Counted from the first letter of the stretch, positions 53,613 through 63,440 are shown. The stretch is 64,000 nt of DNA from Methylomonas sp. (GCF_023228165.1 NZ_JALOBS010000002.1:186001-250000); one strand, 5' to 3'. A program made the numbers and translations. Notes: generated from the sequence alone by a model not told the origin.

Positions 53613-54656
53613 ATGAATCAACAACGAAAAGCCGTGGCGCTGATTTCCGGCGGCCTGGACTCCATGCTGGCCACCCAAGCCATCCTGGAACAAGGTATTC
53701 ATGTCGAAGGCATCAATTTTTTTACCGGATTTTGTGTAGAAGGTCACACTCATGCCATTCGCAAACAGGACGCGGACAAACCCAAACGCAACAACTCGTT
53801 ATGGGTAGCTGAGCAATTGGGTATTAAACTGCACATTATTGATGTTATCGAAGAATATAAAAATGTCCTTCTTAACCCCAAGCACGGCTACGGCGCCAAC
53901 ATGAACCCCTGTTTGGATTGCAAGATTTTTATGGTAAATAAAGCCAAACAATGGATGGCGGAAAACGGTTTTGACTTTATCATTACCGGCGAAGTGGTGG
54001 GCCAGCGGCCGATGTCGCAGCGCAAACAAACCATGCCTATCGTCGCCGCCGAATCGGGTGCCGACGACTTGCTGGTGCGGCCGTTATCGGCGCAAAATTT
54101 ACCGGCCACCTTGCCGGAACGCGAAGGCTGGATCAGCCGCGAAAAATTGTTCGGTTTCAGTGGCCGCTCCCGCAAGCCGCAAATGGCCCTGGCCAAACAA
54201 TTCGGTTTTACGGATTATGCCCAGCCGGCCGGTGGTTGCTGTTTCTTAACCGATGCGGCCTATTCGAATAAACTGGTGGATTTGTGGAAAGCACGCGGTA
54301 ACCGCGAATATGAGCTGGATGACGTGATGTTGTTAAAAGTCGGCAGACACATCCGCCCTAGGCCGCATTTTAAAGTCATCGTCGCCCGCGAAGACGGCGA
54401 AGCCCGCTTCATGAGCGGCTATAAAAAAGACTTTATGAGCATGAACTGCGCCAGTCACCGCGGCCCGCTGGTCCTGATCGATGGCTCGCCGACCGAAGAC
54501 GACCTGTATCTGGCCGGCCAGATAACTGCCCGCTATGGGCAGGGACGCGACGCCGAAACAGTGGACGTAACCATACGCAATCGGCAAGGCGAGGAACGCA
54601 ACATCCAGGTTAAGCCCTTACCGGCGGAACAAATCCTCGAGGAGTGGTTTGTATGA
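53613..54656 (+). CDS. PP-loop ATPase, thiouridylase-like, fused to a C-terminal unknown domain
   Basis: A 347-aa protein. The N-terminal PP-loop SGGLDSML near residue 12 and a CLDC pair near residue 99 resemble MnmA/ThiI-type tRNA-thiolating enzymes. GGCCFL lies near residue 207. The C-terminal region (LLKVGRHIRPRPHFKVIVAR) is unlike MnmA and may be an NFACT-R/DUF814-like module. Its stop overlaps the start of a tusA-like gene, so it probably receives sulfur from that protein. The substrate RNA or metabolite is unknown. It is divergent from pilU. Confidence 0.75.
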   Translation: MNQQRKAVALISGGLDSMLATQAILEQGIHVEGINFFTGFCVEGHTHAIRKQDADKPKRNNSLWVAEQLGIKLHIIDVIEEYKNVLLNPKHGYGANMNPCLDCKIFMVNKAKQWMAENGFDFIITGEVVGQRPMSQRKQTMPIVAAESGADDLLVRPLSAQNLPATLPEREGWISREKLFGFSGRSRKPQMALAKQFGFTDYAQPAGGCCFLTDAAYSNKLVDLWKARGNREYELDDVMLLKVGRHIRPRPHFKVIVAREDGEARFMSGYKKDFMSMNCASHRGPLVLIDGSPTEDDLYLAGQITARYGQGRDAETVDVTIRNRQGEERNIQVKPLPAEQILEEWFV

Positions 54657-54877
54657 ACCAGGAAACCTTAAACGCACGCCGATTGCTGTGCCCGTTACCG
54701 GTCATCCGCACTCAAGACAAAGTCAAAACCCTGCAAAGCGGCGATGTTTTGACGGTCGAATGCACCGATCCCGGCGTGATGCAGGACATACCGGCCTGGT
54801 GCCGTATCAACGGCCACAAGGTACTGGAAACCCGCGCCGATAACGGCGAATATGTAATAGTTTTGCAAGTGATTTAA
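54653..54877 (+). CDS. TusA-family sulfurtransferase
   Basis: A 74-aa sulfur carrier. The conserved CPLPVI with the active cysteine lies near residue 13, and the fold is completed by LQSGDVLTVECTDPGVMQDIPAW. ATG 54653 overlaps the PP-loop gene's stop (ATGA). TusA proteins hand persulfide sulfur to partners; the coupled PP-loop enzyme is the obvious candidate. Confidence 0.9.
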   Translation: MNQETLNARRLLCPLPVIRTQDKVKTLQSGDVLTVECTDPGVMQDIPAWCRINGHKVLETRADNGEYVIVLQVI

Positions 54878-54897
54878 TTTTTTCTACAGGTAATGAC

Positions 54898-56112
54898 ATG
54901 GCAGTAGGACAATGTGATTTCCCCACAATGCACCCGGTTAAGGGTGTCAAGCTCGGCACCTGCAACGCAGGCATTAAGCAAACCCAGCGCGATGATATTT
55001 TAGTCATCGAAATGGCCCAAACCGGCAGTTGCGCCGCGGTATTTACCCAAAACGCCTTTTGCGCGGCCCCGGTGTCTATCGCCCGCGACCATCTCTCCCA
55101 AGAACCTCGCTGGCTGTTGGTCAACTCCGGCAATGCCAACGCCGGCACCGGTAAACAAGGCTTACAGGACGCCTTTGCTAGCTGTGCGGCGCTGGCGGGT
55201 GAACTGGAAGGCATTGCCCAGCAGGTGCTGCCATTTTCGACGGGTGTGATCGGCGAACCTTTACCGGTGACCAAACTCACTACTGCCCTGCCCATTGCAG
55301 TGGCTAATTTGCATGAAGATAATTGGGGTAAGGCTGCCCGCGCCATCATGACCACCGATACGTTTGCGAAAGGTGCATCGACGGTAATAGAGATTGCCGG
55401 TCATCCGGTCACCATCACCGGCATATCCAAAGGTGCCGGCATGATTCAACCCAACATGGCCACCATGCTGGGCTTTATCGCTACCGACGCCAATATCGAG
55501 CAAACCTTGCTGCAAACCTGCCTATCCGAGGCTGCCGAGTTGTCGTTCAATCGCATTACTGTCGACGGCGATACTTCAACCAATGACGCTTGCGTTTTAT
55601 TGGCCAGTGCCTGCAGCGATGCGCCGGAAATTAAAGCGGATAGCCCGGAATACGCCGTTTTTGCCGAGGCGGTCAGCCGTATTTGCAAACGTTTGGCAGA
55701 ATTGATCATTCGCGATGGCGAAGGCGCAACCAAACTGATCCGTATTGTGATAGAGCAAGCATTAAATGGCGGCGAAGCGGTGCGGGTCGCCAAAACCATC
55801 GCTCATTCACCTCTGGTGAAAACCGCTTTTTTTGCCAGCGACCCCAATTGGGGCCGCATCCTGGCCGCCGTGGGCAGGACCGGCGTGGAAGACATGGAAT
55901 TGGATAAAATCGAAATTTATCTGGGTAACGTATGCATCGTCGAAAACGGCGCTCGCTCACCCGCGTATACCGAACAGGATGGGCAGCGCGTCATGGAACA
56001 AGCCGAAATTACCGTTACGGTGCGCTTAGGCCGAGGCTCGTCCCGCGAGGAAGTGTTAACCTGCGACTTTTCCTATGATTATGTGCGGATTAATGCCGAG
56101 TACCGTACCTAA
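54898..56112 (+). CDS. argJ: bifunctional glutamate N-acetyltransferase/amino-acid acetyltransferase ArgJ
   Basis: A 404-aa enzyme that moves the acetyl group from N-acetylornithine to glutamate in arginine synthesis. The self-cleavage region GAGMIQPNMATMLGFIATDA sits near residue 180, and TVDGDTSTNDACVLLA and DPNWGRILAAVGR are further signatures. It directly precedes the MutT-ThiE gene with no gap, as in many gammaproteobacteria where secA-argJ-mutT are linked; secA is not here. Confidence 0.95.
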   Translation: MAVGQCDFPTMHPVKGVKLGTCNAGIKQTQRDDILVIEMAQTGSCAAVFTQNAFCAAPVSIARDHLSQEPRWLLVNSGNANAGTGKQGLQDAFASCAALAGELEGIAQQVLPFSTGVIGEPLPVTKLTTALPIAVANLHEDNWGKAARAIMTTDTFAKGASTVIEIAGHPVTITGISKGAGMIQPNMATMLGFIATDANIEQTLLQTCLSEAAELSFNRITVDGDTSTNDACVLLASACSDAPEIKADSPEYAVFAEAVSRICKRLAELIIRDGEGATKLIRIVIEQALNGGEAVRVAKTIAHSPLVKTAFFASDPNWGRILAAVGRTGVEDMELDKIEIYLGNVCIVENGARSPAYTEQDGQRVMEQAEITVTVRLGRGSSREEVLTCDFSYDYVRINAEYRT

Positions 56113-57054
56113 ATGACTGCAGTCGCCGCATCCGCTGTACATGTTGCCGTCGGCGTGATTCGCGACGGCAGCGGGAATATTTTGCTGACCCGACGCGCCA
56201 AACATGCCCATCAAGGCGGATTATGGGAATTCCCCGGCGGGAAACTGGAAACCAATGAAACGGTAATGCAGGCACTGCGGCGTGAATTACAGGAAGAAGT
56301 GGGCATAACGGTACAGGCCGCCAAACCCTTGATTAAAATCAACCACCGCTATCCGGATTTACGGGTGCTGCTGGATGTCTGGCAAGTCACGGACTTCTCC
56401 GGCGTTGCCGAAGCTTGCGAGGGTCAAGCCATGCGCTGGGTTGCGCCACGACAATTAAGCGATTATGCATTCCCCGCCGCCAATCTGCCGATTATTACCG
56501 CCTCTCGCTTACCTGACCGATACGCAATTCTGGAAGGAAACAGTGCAGACCAGGTTTTCGCCAATTTACACCGCATCGTTAACAATCGGGTTAATTTGCT
56601 GCAATTACGGATCAAATCGCTACCCGCAGCAGAAACCGCCGCTGTTTATCACAGTGTCTTGGAGAATTGCCGGCAACACGGCATACAGGTTTTGCTGAAC
56701 TCGGATTTGCCCTTGGCCGGCCTACCTGCCGACGGCTTGCATCTTAGCAGCCGGGCCTTGCTTGCTTGCCGAATCAGACCGCCAACCTATCAATGGGTGG
56801 CGGCTTCCTGCCATAATTTGCAGGAATTACAGCATGCCGAGCATATTGGTGTCGACTTTGCGGTATTGGCGCCTATTTTACCGACCTCAACGCATCCCGA
56901 TGCGCAACCTTTAGGCTGGGAAACCGTGGCGAAGCTGATCGAACAAGTCAATCTGCCTGTATTTGCTTTGGGCGGCCTGGAATTGGATGACATGACTCGG
57001 GTGCTAAATGCTGGTGGTCAAGGTATCGCCGGCATTAACGCTTTTTTGAGTTAG
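56113..57054 (+). CDS. Nudix hydrolase (MutT) fused to a ThiE-like domain
   Basis: A 313-aa two-domain protein. Residues 1-130 are MutT with the Nudix box GGKLETNETVMQALRRELQEEVG, which removes 8-oxo-dGTP. Residues 135-313 are a TIM-barrel related to thiamine phosphate synthase (VNLLQLRIKS, ADGLHLSS, APILPTSTHP, FALGGL). This fusion is known in gammaproteobacteria; the ThiE part may use oxidised thiamine compounds. The start abuts the argJ stop. Confidence 0.9.
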   Translation: MTAVAASAVHVAVGVIRDGSGNILLTRRAKHAHQGGLWEFPGGKLETNETVMQALRRELQEEVGITVQAAKPLIKINHRYPDLRVLLDVWQVTDFSGVAEACEGQAMRWVAPRQLSDYAFPAANLPIITASRLPDRYAILEGNSADQVFANLHRIVNNRVNLLQLRIKSLPAAETAAVYHSVLENCRQHGIQVLLNSDLPLAGLPADGLHLSSRALLACRIRPPTYQWVAASCHNLQELQHAEHIGVDFAVLAPILPTSTHPDAQPLGWETVAKLIEQVNLPVFALGGLELDDMTRVLNAGGQGIAGINAFLS

Positions 57055-57063
57055 TTATCGGCT

Positions 57064-57267
57064 TTACTCGTCAGCGTCGAGCGAATCGATATCAAATTCC
57101 GTTGAGACCGACTGACCGGGAATTTTATGCGCTTCGGTGGCCCAATCGCCCAAATCGATTAATTTACAGCGCTGGCTGCAAAACGGCTTAAATGTCTGCT
57201 CCGCCACCCAGGGCACTGGGGTTTTACAAGTCGGGCAAGCGACGATAGGAGGTGAATGCTCGTTCAT
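57064..57267 (-). CDS. yacG: DNA gyrase inhibitor YacG
   Basis: A 67-aa zinc protein binding GyrB. Four cysteines in CPTCKTPVPW and FCSQRCKLIDLGDWATE. ATG 57267 overlaps the zapD stop by one base, which rules out the longer frame. It is last in the pilB-pilC-pilD-coaE-zapD-yacG string and convergent with the MutT-ThiE gene. Confidence 0.93.
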   Translation of the reverse strand: MNEHSPPIVACPTCKTPVPWVAEQTFKPFCSQRCKLIDLGDWATEAHKIPGQSVSTEFDIDSLDADE

Positions 57268-58037
57268 TACACCGCGCACCGGGACAAGGTGAACGAAATA
57301 TCGGCCTGGGTTTGGGTAGGCCGATTCTCGTCGTTCGATGGTTTCATAAAACGGATGCTGAACCGGTGTTTGCCGCCGCTGATCTCGGCAAAGCAACCCA
57401 CGGAGACAGGCACGCCCACCCTTAATAACTGCACGGGATGGGCTTTATCCAATGCCAGTTGAAAAAAACCGGCCTGGGCAATTTCTTGTTTGGGCACACT
57501 ACTTTGACGGATGAAACCCAAAATAAGATCAATGGCTATTCGAATATCGGCAAACGGCAAAGTCCATTGCTGGAAATCTTTTTGTTGTTCGTCCCGATCC
57601 TGCTCTAGCCAATAATGAAACGCCGGCAAATCGAACGAACAAGTCCCACCGGGAATTGCACTGCGTTGAGAAATACTCTGAAACAAACCGCTTTCCATAA
57701 CGCTGGCACCGACTTTGCCGCTAGTGTTATATAGATTCCGGCTGGCTTGATTCAGCTCCTGCAAAATCGCCTGTAATTTTTGAGTATCAACATCCTGGCT
57801 GTTACTCAACAGTCCTAGTACTTTGGCATGTCTTTCCAGCTCTTTGATCAGTTCCGATTTTAAATCGCTACGGCTGAATATAACCAATATATCCAACAAG
57901 GTATCAACAGCCGTGCGCTTATCAAAAACAGAATCTCCAGCCATGAAGTGACTGAGTTGTTGAAATAATTGCTCCAGGCGCATAAACACCCGAATTCGTT
58001 CGTTGAGAGGGAATTCGTAGGTCGTTTGTGTATTCAA
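57267..58037 (-). CDS. zapD: cell division protein ZapD
   Basis: A 256-aa cytoplasmic protein that bundles FtsZ filaments. It begins with the typical YEFPLNERIRVFMRLEQLFQ, has QISQRSAIPGGTCSFDLPAFHYWL-like conserved sequence near residue 130 and a beta-rich C-terminus. It overlaps coaE by 4 bases and yacG by one. Confidence 0.93.
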   Translation of the reverse strand: MNTQTTYEFPLNERIRVFMRLEQLFQQLSHFMAGDSVFDKRTAVDTLLDILVIFSRSDLKSELIKELERHAKVLGLLSNSQDVDTQKLQAILQELNQASRNLYNTSGKVGASVMESGLFQSISQRSAIPGGTCSFDLPAFHYWLEQDRDEQQKDFQQWTLPFADIRIAIDLILGFIRQSSVPKQEIAQAGFFQLALDKAHPVQLLRVGVPVSVGCFAEISGGKHRFSIRFMKPSNDENRPTQTQADISFTLSRCAV

Positions 58038-58645
58038 GCCGGTATCGTCCTAGCAGTGGCTAATAAAAGGTAAGAATTGTGCAGTCTTTTAACCTGTTCT
58101 GCAAGGTGCTCCGGCGTGGCCGTATTGTCAATCACATCATCGGCCAGCGCCAAGCGCTGCCGGCGCGAAGCTTGCGCGGCGATGATAGCCATCGCTTGTT
58201 TCTGGCTAATCTCATCCCGATTTACTACCCGTTGTATTTGAACTTGTTCCGGACAATCAACCAACAGCACCCTGTGTAACGCATAGTTATTATGCGTTTC
58301 CACCAAAAGCGGAATAACCAATATGCAATAAATCGCTTGCAGGCGAGTAACTTGGACATCCAATTCTTTAAAAATCAAAGGATGCATTATGGCATCCAAT
58401 TGCTGCTTATGTTGAGCATCGGAAAAAACCAACTGCCGGAGCATCGCCCGGTTGAGCGAACCATCCTGATGAATAATCGTTGCGCCGAAAGCTGCGACAA
58501 GCTGCGATAAGGCTGGTTGTCCGGGTTCTACCAGCTGACGGGCAATGACGTCGGTATCAATAATAGGCACATTTAAATCCGAAAACAAACGACAAACGGT
58601 AGATTTCCCGCTGCCGATGCCGCCTGTTAACCCCACTTTCAACAT
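58034..58645 (-). CDS. coaE: dephospho-CoA kinase
   Basis: A 203-aa enzyme phosphorylating dephospho-CoA in the last step of coenzyme A synthesis. P-loop GLTGGIGSGKST at residues 6-17, DTDVIARQLVEPGQP near 31-45 and the lid region VNRDEISQKQA. It lies 3 bases after pilD and overlaps zapD. Confidence 0.95.
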   Translation of the reverse strand: MLKVGLTGGIGSGKSTVCRLFSDLNVPIIDTDVIARQLVEPGQPALSQLVAAFGATIIHQDGSLNRAMLRQLVFSDAQHKQQLDAIMHPLIFKELDVQVTRLQAIYCILVIPLLVETHNNYALHRVLLVDCPEQVQIQRVVNRDEISQKQAMAIIAAQASRRQRLALADDVIDNTATPEHLAEQVKRLHNSYLLLATARTIPA

Positions 58646-58648
58646 TGC

Positions 58649-59515
58649 TTACAATCCGACGAAATTCAGGTACAGGCGATTTAAATCACTTCCCCAAATC
58701 AACGCCAACCAACCGGCAGCGGCCAAATAGGGGCCAAACGGCATAGGTCGGCTGGCATCGTGTTGCCTAAATATAATCATGGTAACACCGATACAGGCAC
58801 CCACCAGAGACGACAAAATGATGATCAAGGGCAAATACTGCCATCCCAACCAAGCCCCCAGTAAAGCTAACAGCTTAAAATCGCCAAAGCCCATGCCTTC
58901 CTTACCCGTCAGCAATTTAAACAGATAGTAAACGCTCCAAAGGCTCAAATAACCGGCAACAGCTCCGATTATACTGGCATGGGCATCGGTATAAATTGAA
59001 AACAGACTTAAAAACAAACCCAGCCACAAAACCGGCAACGTAATGGAATCCGGCAGCAATTGCTGATCGATATCGATAAAACTCAGCGCAATCAAGCACC
59101 AGGTCAAGAGCAATCCGAACAGCATTGGCAAACCATAACCGAAATGCCAAGCCACCAGTGCGGAGCATAACCCGGTAAAAACTTCAATCAGTGGATAGCG
59201 CAAGGAAATAGGCGCTGAACAATGCCCGCATTTACCTCGCAACCAGAGATAACTGAGTACGGGGATATTTTGATAGGCCTTGATCTCGGTTTTACAGGCA
59301 GGACAACGGGAACCGGGCCATAACAGATTAAAAGTCTCGGCCACTTCCTCCGCGGGCATTTGCAAATATTCCAGACATTCGCGCCGCCAGCCGCTGCGCA
59401 TCATGACCGGCAGCCGGTAAATCACCACATTCAAAAAACTGCCTATCATCAACCCCAATATTGAGGCCAACACAATTAGCAAAACAGGCGATTGCTGCAT
59501 AGTCGTTATCAACAT
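58649..59515 (-). CDS. pilD: type IV prepilin peptidase/N-methyltransferase PilD
   Basis: A 288-aa inner-membrane aspartic protease that cleaves and methylates prepilins. The cytoplasmic cysteine pairs CPAC and CGHC are present near residues 73 and 98. The catalytic aspartates lie in SFIDIDQQLLPD and GFGDFKLLALLGAWLG. About eight helices. The next gene upstream is pilC, 81 bases away. Confidence 0.95.
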   Translation of the reverse strand: MLITTMQQSPVLLIVLASILGLMIGSFLNVVIYRLPVMMRSGWRRECLEYLQMPAEEVAETFNLLWPGSRCPACKTEIKAYQNIPVLSYLWLRGKCGHCSAPISLRYPLIEVFTGLCSALVAWHFGYGLPMLFGLLLTWCLIALSFIDIDQQLLPDSITLPVLWLGLFLSLFSIYTDAHASIIGAVAGYLSLWSVYYLFKLLTGKEGMGFGDFKLLALLGAWLGWQYLPLIIILSSLVGACIGVTMIIFRQHDASRPMPFGPYLAAAGWLALIWGSDLNRLYLNFVGL

Positions 59516-59596
59516 ATCCGCTATAAATATAATGTTTAAGCATCAATACCGGGAAACCGCACCCGGCATTATCAAAAAATAGACGGGCGCCAAAAC

Positions 59597-60817
59597 CTAA
59601 CCGACAGCGGCACCAAGTTTGAAGATAGGCAAATACATAGCCACAATCAAACCACCCACCAACACCCCCAGTACGGCCATAATGAGTGGTTCCATTAAGC
59701 TGCTCAGGTTATCCACCAAGTTATCAACCTCTTCCTCGTAAAAATCGGCCACTTTGTCCAGCATTCTGTCGATAGAACCGGATTCTTCGCCGATTGCTAC
59801 CATTTGTACCACCATATTGGGAAACAATCCGGTCTGAATCATGGAAAATTGCAACTGTTGCCCGGTGGAAACATCGTCGCGCATCTTCATCACACCATCG
59901 TAAAACAACACATTTCCACAAGCACCCGCCACGGATACCAAAGCTTCGACTAGCGGTACACCGGCTGCTGACATGGTAGACAGAGTGCGGGCAAAACGGG
60001 CAATGGCGGACTTCTCCAGAATCATCCCAACTACCGGAATTTTCAGCAAGGTCCTATCCAAAAAGTGGTTGAATGGCCGGGAACGTTTTTTGAAATAACC
60101 AAAGGTGTATCCAACCCCGGCAATCACGCCTACCACGGCCCACCACCATTCCTGTACCCATTCCGACAAACTGATAACGAATTTGGTAAAAGCCGGCAAA
60201 TCCGCACCAAAACCTTTAAACAAATCCTCAAACACCGGCACCACAAAAATCAGCAATATCGCTGTGACTATAAAGGCCACCACCAACACCGCAATCGGGT
60301 AGGTCAGGGCTTTTTTGACCTTTTTACGAATGGACTCGGTTTTCTCCTTATAGGTGGCAATTTTATCCAGCAATCCTTCCAACACCCCGGCCTGCTCGCC
60401 GGCGTTGACCAAATTACAAAATAAGTCATCGAAATATATCGGCCGTTTGCCTAAAGCCTGGGCCAAGGTATCGCCGCCTTCGATATCGGCTTTAATACCC
60501 AACAACAACTCTGCCATGCTGGCATTGTCATGACCTTTACCGATAATATCGAACGATTGTACCAACGGCACCCCCGCTTCCAACATGGTCGCCAATTGCC
60601 TTGCAAATACAGCAATATCGCCAGTAGCGATTTTTTGAGCTCGCTTCCCAAACAGCGGCTTGGGCTTGGGTTTAATCTTTACCACCCTGACACCCATTTT
60701 CCTTAATTCGGTACGGGCAATAGTCTCGCTCTTGGCACTGATCAGGCCAGCGGTTTTTTTACTCTGCTTATCAAGACCTTCCCAAAGAAAGTCGATTTGA
60801 TCTGTTGGTTTGGCCAT
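59597..60817 (-). CDS. pilC: type IV pilus inner-membrane platform protein PilC
   Basis: A 406-aa GspF-family protein with two repeated cytoplasmic T2SSF domains (FARQLATMLEAGVPLVQSF near 70; FARTLSTMSAAGVPLVEAL near 273) and three helices, including LIMAVLGVLVGGLIVAMYLPIF at the end. It connects the PilB motor to pilin assembly. It starts 3 bases after the pilB stop. Confidence 0.95.
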   Translation of the reverse strand: MAKPTDQIDFLWEGLDKQSKKTAGLISAKSETIARTELRKMGVRVVKIKPKPKPLFGKRAQKIATGDIAVFARQLATMLEAGVPLVQSFDIIGKGHDNASMAELLLGIKADIEGGDTLAQALGKRPIYFDDLFCNLVNAGEQAGVLEGLLDKIATYKEKTESIRKKVKKALTYPIAVLVVAFIVTAILLIFVVPVFEDLFKGFGADLPAFTKFVISLSEWVQEWWWAVVGVIAGVGYTFGYFKKRSRPFNHFLDRTLLKIPVVGMILEKSAIARFARTLSTMSAAGVPLVEALVSVAGACGNVLFYDGVMKMRDDVSTGQQLQFSMIQTGLFPNMVVQMVAIGEESGSIDRMLDKVADFYEEEVDNLVDNLSSLMEPLIMAVLGVLVGGLIVAMYLPIFKLGAAVG

Positions 60818-60820
60818 GGT

Positions 60821-62530
60821 TTATTCCTTGGTGACGCGATCTATTTCTTCCAGTGACGTAATGCCTTGGCGCGCTTTTAGCAAACCTGACGCCCTCAGAT
60901 CATTAATGCCTTCGGATTTCGCCAGCTCCGCCATTTGCATCGCATTACCGCCGCTCAAAATCAGTGCGCGCATTTTTTCGCTAATCGGTAATACTTGATA
61001 GATGCCAACTCGCCCTTTGTAGCCGTTGGTGCAATGTTCGCAGCCCACTGGTTCATATATTTTGAATGTGCCTATATCTTCTTGGCTATAGCCAGCGGAC
61101 AACAATACGCTATCCGGAAAGTCGGCTTCTTTTTTACAGTATTCGCACAACCGGCGCGCCAGCCGTTGCGCCATAATCAAATTAACCGCCGATACAATAT
61201 TGAACGGCTCAATGCCCATTTGCATTAACCGATTAATGGTTTGCGGCGCATCATTGGTATGCAGCGTCGACAATACCAAGTGACCGGTTTGCGCGGCTTT
61301 TACAGCGATACTGGCGGTTTCCAAATCCCGAATCTCCCCCACCATGATAATATCAGGGTCTTGCCTCAAAAACGCGCGCAAAGCCTCGGCAAAAGTCAAG
61401 CCCGCCTTAGGATTAACGTTTACCTGGTTAATGCCTTCCACGGTAATTTCCACCGGGTCTTCTGCCGTCGAAATGTTACACTCGATACTGTTCAGGATAT
61501 TTAATCCGGTATATAAGGTTACCGTTTTACCGCTACCGGTCGGCCCCGTTACCAGCACCATGCCGTACGGTCTATGAATAGCGGATAAAAACAGCTTTTG
61601 CTGAACCTCTTCAAAACCCAGCTTTTCAATACCTATCTGGGCACTGGTCGGATCAAGGATCCGCATCACCACTTTTTCACCGAACAAAGTCGGGCAGGTA
61701 TTTACCCGAAAATCGATAGCCCTATTTTTGGACAACTGCATCTTGATCCGGCCATCTTGCGGCACCCGCCGTTCGGCGATATCCATTTTGGACATCACTT
61801 TAATCCGGGAAATAATCCGATTGGAAATACCGACCGGTGGACTGGCCACCTCCGATAAAATACCGTCCGCACGAAAACGGATGCGAAATTTTTTCTCAAA
61901 CGGCTCAAGATGGATGTCCGAAACGCCTTTTTTAATCGAATCCAATAAAATTTTATTGACGAAGCGCACGATAGGCGCATCATCAACATCAGAAGAAGCG
62001 TCCTCAACCGGTTGCTCATCTCCTCCGGAAATGTCGATATTGTCCAAGTCCGCATCCAGTAGATTCACCATAGACGTATCGACAGCTTCCAGCGCTGTGT
62101 CAATAGCTTTGATGAGTTTTTCTTCTTCTACCAGTATATTTTCTGTATTCAGCCGGGTATGAAATTTTATTTCATCCAAAGCCTGAAAATTGGTGGGGTC
62201 GGCAGTGGCAATAAACAAGCGATTGCCACGCTTAAATAAAGGTAAGGCATGGTGTTGGCGAATCAGTTTTTCGCTCACCAGCTTAATGGGAACCGCGCTT
62301 AAATCCACCGCATCCAAATCCAGCAGGGGTACCCCAAATTCCGCCGAAGCCAAATTTGCTACAGTGTAGCTATCCACCTGCTTGTTTTTGACCAAATAGC
62401 TGACAAAAGGCAGTTTATTTTTTTGCGCTTCGTCGACAGCAGCTGTTGCGGCCTCTTCTGTGAGCACACCTTGCTGAATGAGGCATTTTGCCAAACCGCT
62501 AAAATGTATATTGGAAGGTGCTGTCGCCAT
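60821..62530 (-). CDS. pilB: type IV pilus extension ATPase PilB
   Basis: A 569-aa hexameric motor. N-terminal T2SSE domain, Walker A GPTGSGKTVTLY near residue 330, Asp box, Walker B IIMVGEIRDLETA and a zinc-binding cysteine set (CEYCKKEAD and CEHCTNGYKG) near 465-505. Length is typical. It heads the pilB-pilC-pilD string. No pilA is visible nearby. Confidence 0.96.
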   Translation of the reverse strand: MATAPSNIHFSGLAKCLIQQGVLTEEAATAAVDEAQKNKLPFVSYLVKNKQVDSYTVANLASAEFGVPLLDLDAVDLSAVPIKLVSEKLIRQHHALPLFKRGNRLFIATADPTNFQALDEIKFHTRLNTENILVEEEKLIKAIDTALEAVDTSMVNLLDADLDNIDISGGDEQPVEDASSDVDDAPIVRFVNKILLDSIKKGVSDIHLEPFEKKFRIRFRADGILSEVASPPVGISNRIISRIKVMSKMDIAERRVPQDGRIKMQLSKNRAIDFRVNTCPTLFGEKVVMRILDPTSAQIGIEKLGFEEVQQKLFLSAIHRPYGMVLVTGPTGSGKTVTLYTGLNILNSIECNISTAEDPVEITVEGINQVNVNPKAGLTFAEALRAFLRQDPDIIMVGEIRDLETASIAVKAAQTGHLVLSTLHTNDAPQTINRLMQMGIEPFNIVSAVNLIMAQRLARRLCEYCKKEADFPDSVLLSAGYSQEDIGTFKIYEPVGCEHCTNGYKGRVGIYQVLPISEKMRALILSGGNAMQMAELAKSEGINDLRASGLLKARQGITSLEEIDRVTKE

Positions 62531-62639
62531 TTATGCCCAACGATATGTGATGTAATTTCTTTTAGTTGTGCTGCAACTATAGATGAATTAAGGATTTTGT
62601 CTATACGCATCTGGGGACAGGCGATACCGCATGCCGCAC

Positions 62640-63437
62640 TTAATTCAATAACTGCACGATGAGTCTTCTAATCGATTGAGGCTCGAATGGCTTATCCAAA
62701 ACGGCCGACACACCGGCTTTTTCAATCGCTGCCAAGCGATTTTGATTTTGTTCACTGGTGACCATCAAGATTGGTATGGTTGAAATCTGCTCCGCGTCTC
62801 CACGTATTGCATTGACCAATTGCAGACCATCCATCTCTGGCATATTGAAATCGGTGATGATCAGATCAAAGAAATGCTCCTGAAACAAGGCTAATGCCTG
62901 TTTTCCATCGCAAGCGAAACTAATGTTTTCAATCCCCACGTTATTTAACACCCGCTGAATGAATTTACGGGAAAAATCACTATCGTCAACCAATAAGACA
63001 CGCAAGTCCTCAACATCGAAATGTTCAAGATTGGCTTTCTCGGGATGCAAATAATCTAACGATGCACATAGCGCCGTATCGAGCTCCCGTTGCGTAAAAG
63101 GCTTCGGCAAGATCGCTATCGCCCCTGCCTGACGAATAGGCTCCAGGTATTGAATATTGGTTTCGCTGGAAATCAATAAAAATGCCATGTCGTACGAATC
63201 ACTATCCTCGCGAATGGCATGAATCAGGTCGACACCGGTCATGTCGGGTAAATACATGCTGCTGATAATCAAATCCGGTTTCGCCAATTTGAGCTGTTTC
63301 AGCATCTCGCCGCCACTGGACACAAAGGTAACCGCATGAATGCCGCTGGCTTGCAATCGCTGGTTAATGATGACCCGCTGAGTATGGGAGGGTTCTACTA
63401 AAAACACCTCCAGGGTGGTAATTCCATTCTGATTCAT
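62640..63437 (-). CDS. double-receiver response regulator, first receiver degenerate
   Basis: A 265-aa protein made of two receiver domains with no output domain. The second (residues 143-265) is canonical: LLVDDSDFSRKF, phospho-aspartate in IITDFNMPEMDG, VLDKPF. In the first (residues 8-125) the aspartate is replaced (IISSMYLPDMTG), although LPKPF is kept. It sits between pilB and a GAF protein with 3 bases to the latter, suggesting a shared signalling unit, perhaps for twitching. Confidence 0.88.
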   Translation of the reverse strand: MNQNGITTLEVFLVEPSHTQRVIINQRLQASGIHAVTFVSSGGEMLKQLKLAKPDLIISSMYLPDMTGVDLIHAIREDSDSYDMAFLLISSETNIQYLEPIRQAGAIAILPKPFTQRELDTALCASLDYLHPEKANLEHFDVEDLRVLLVDDSDFSRKFIQRVLNNVGIENISFACDGKQALALFQEHFFDLIITDFNMPEMDGLQLVNAIRGDAEQISTIPILMVTSEQNQNRLAAIEKAGVSAVLDKPFEPQSIRRLIVQLLN

Positions 63438-63440
63438 ACG

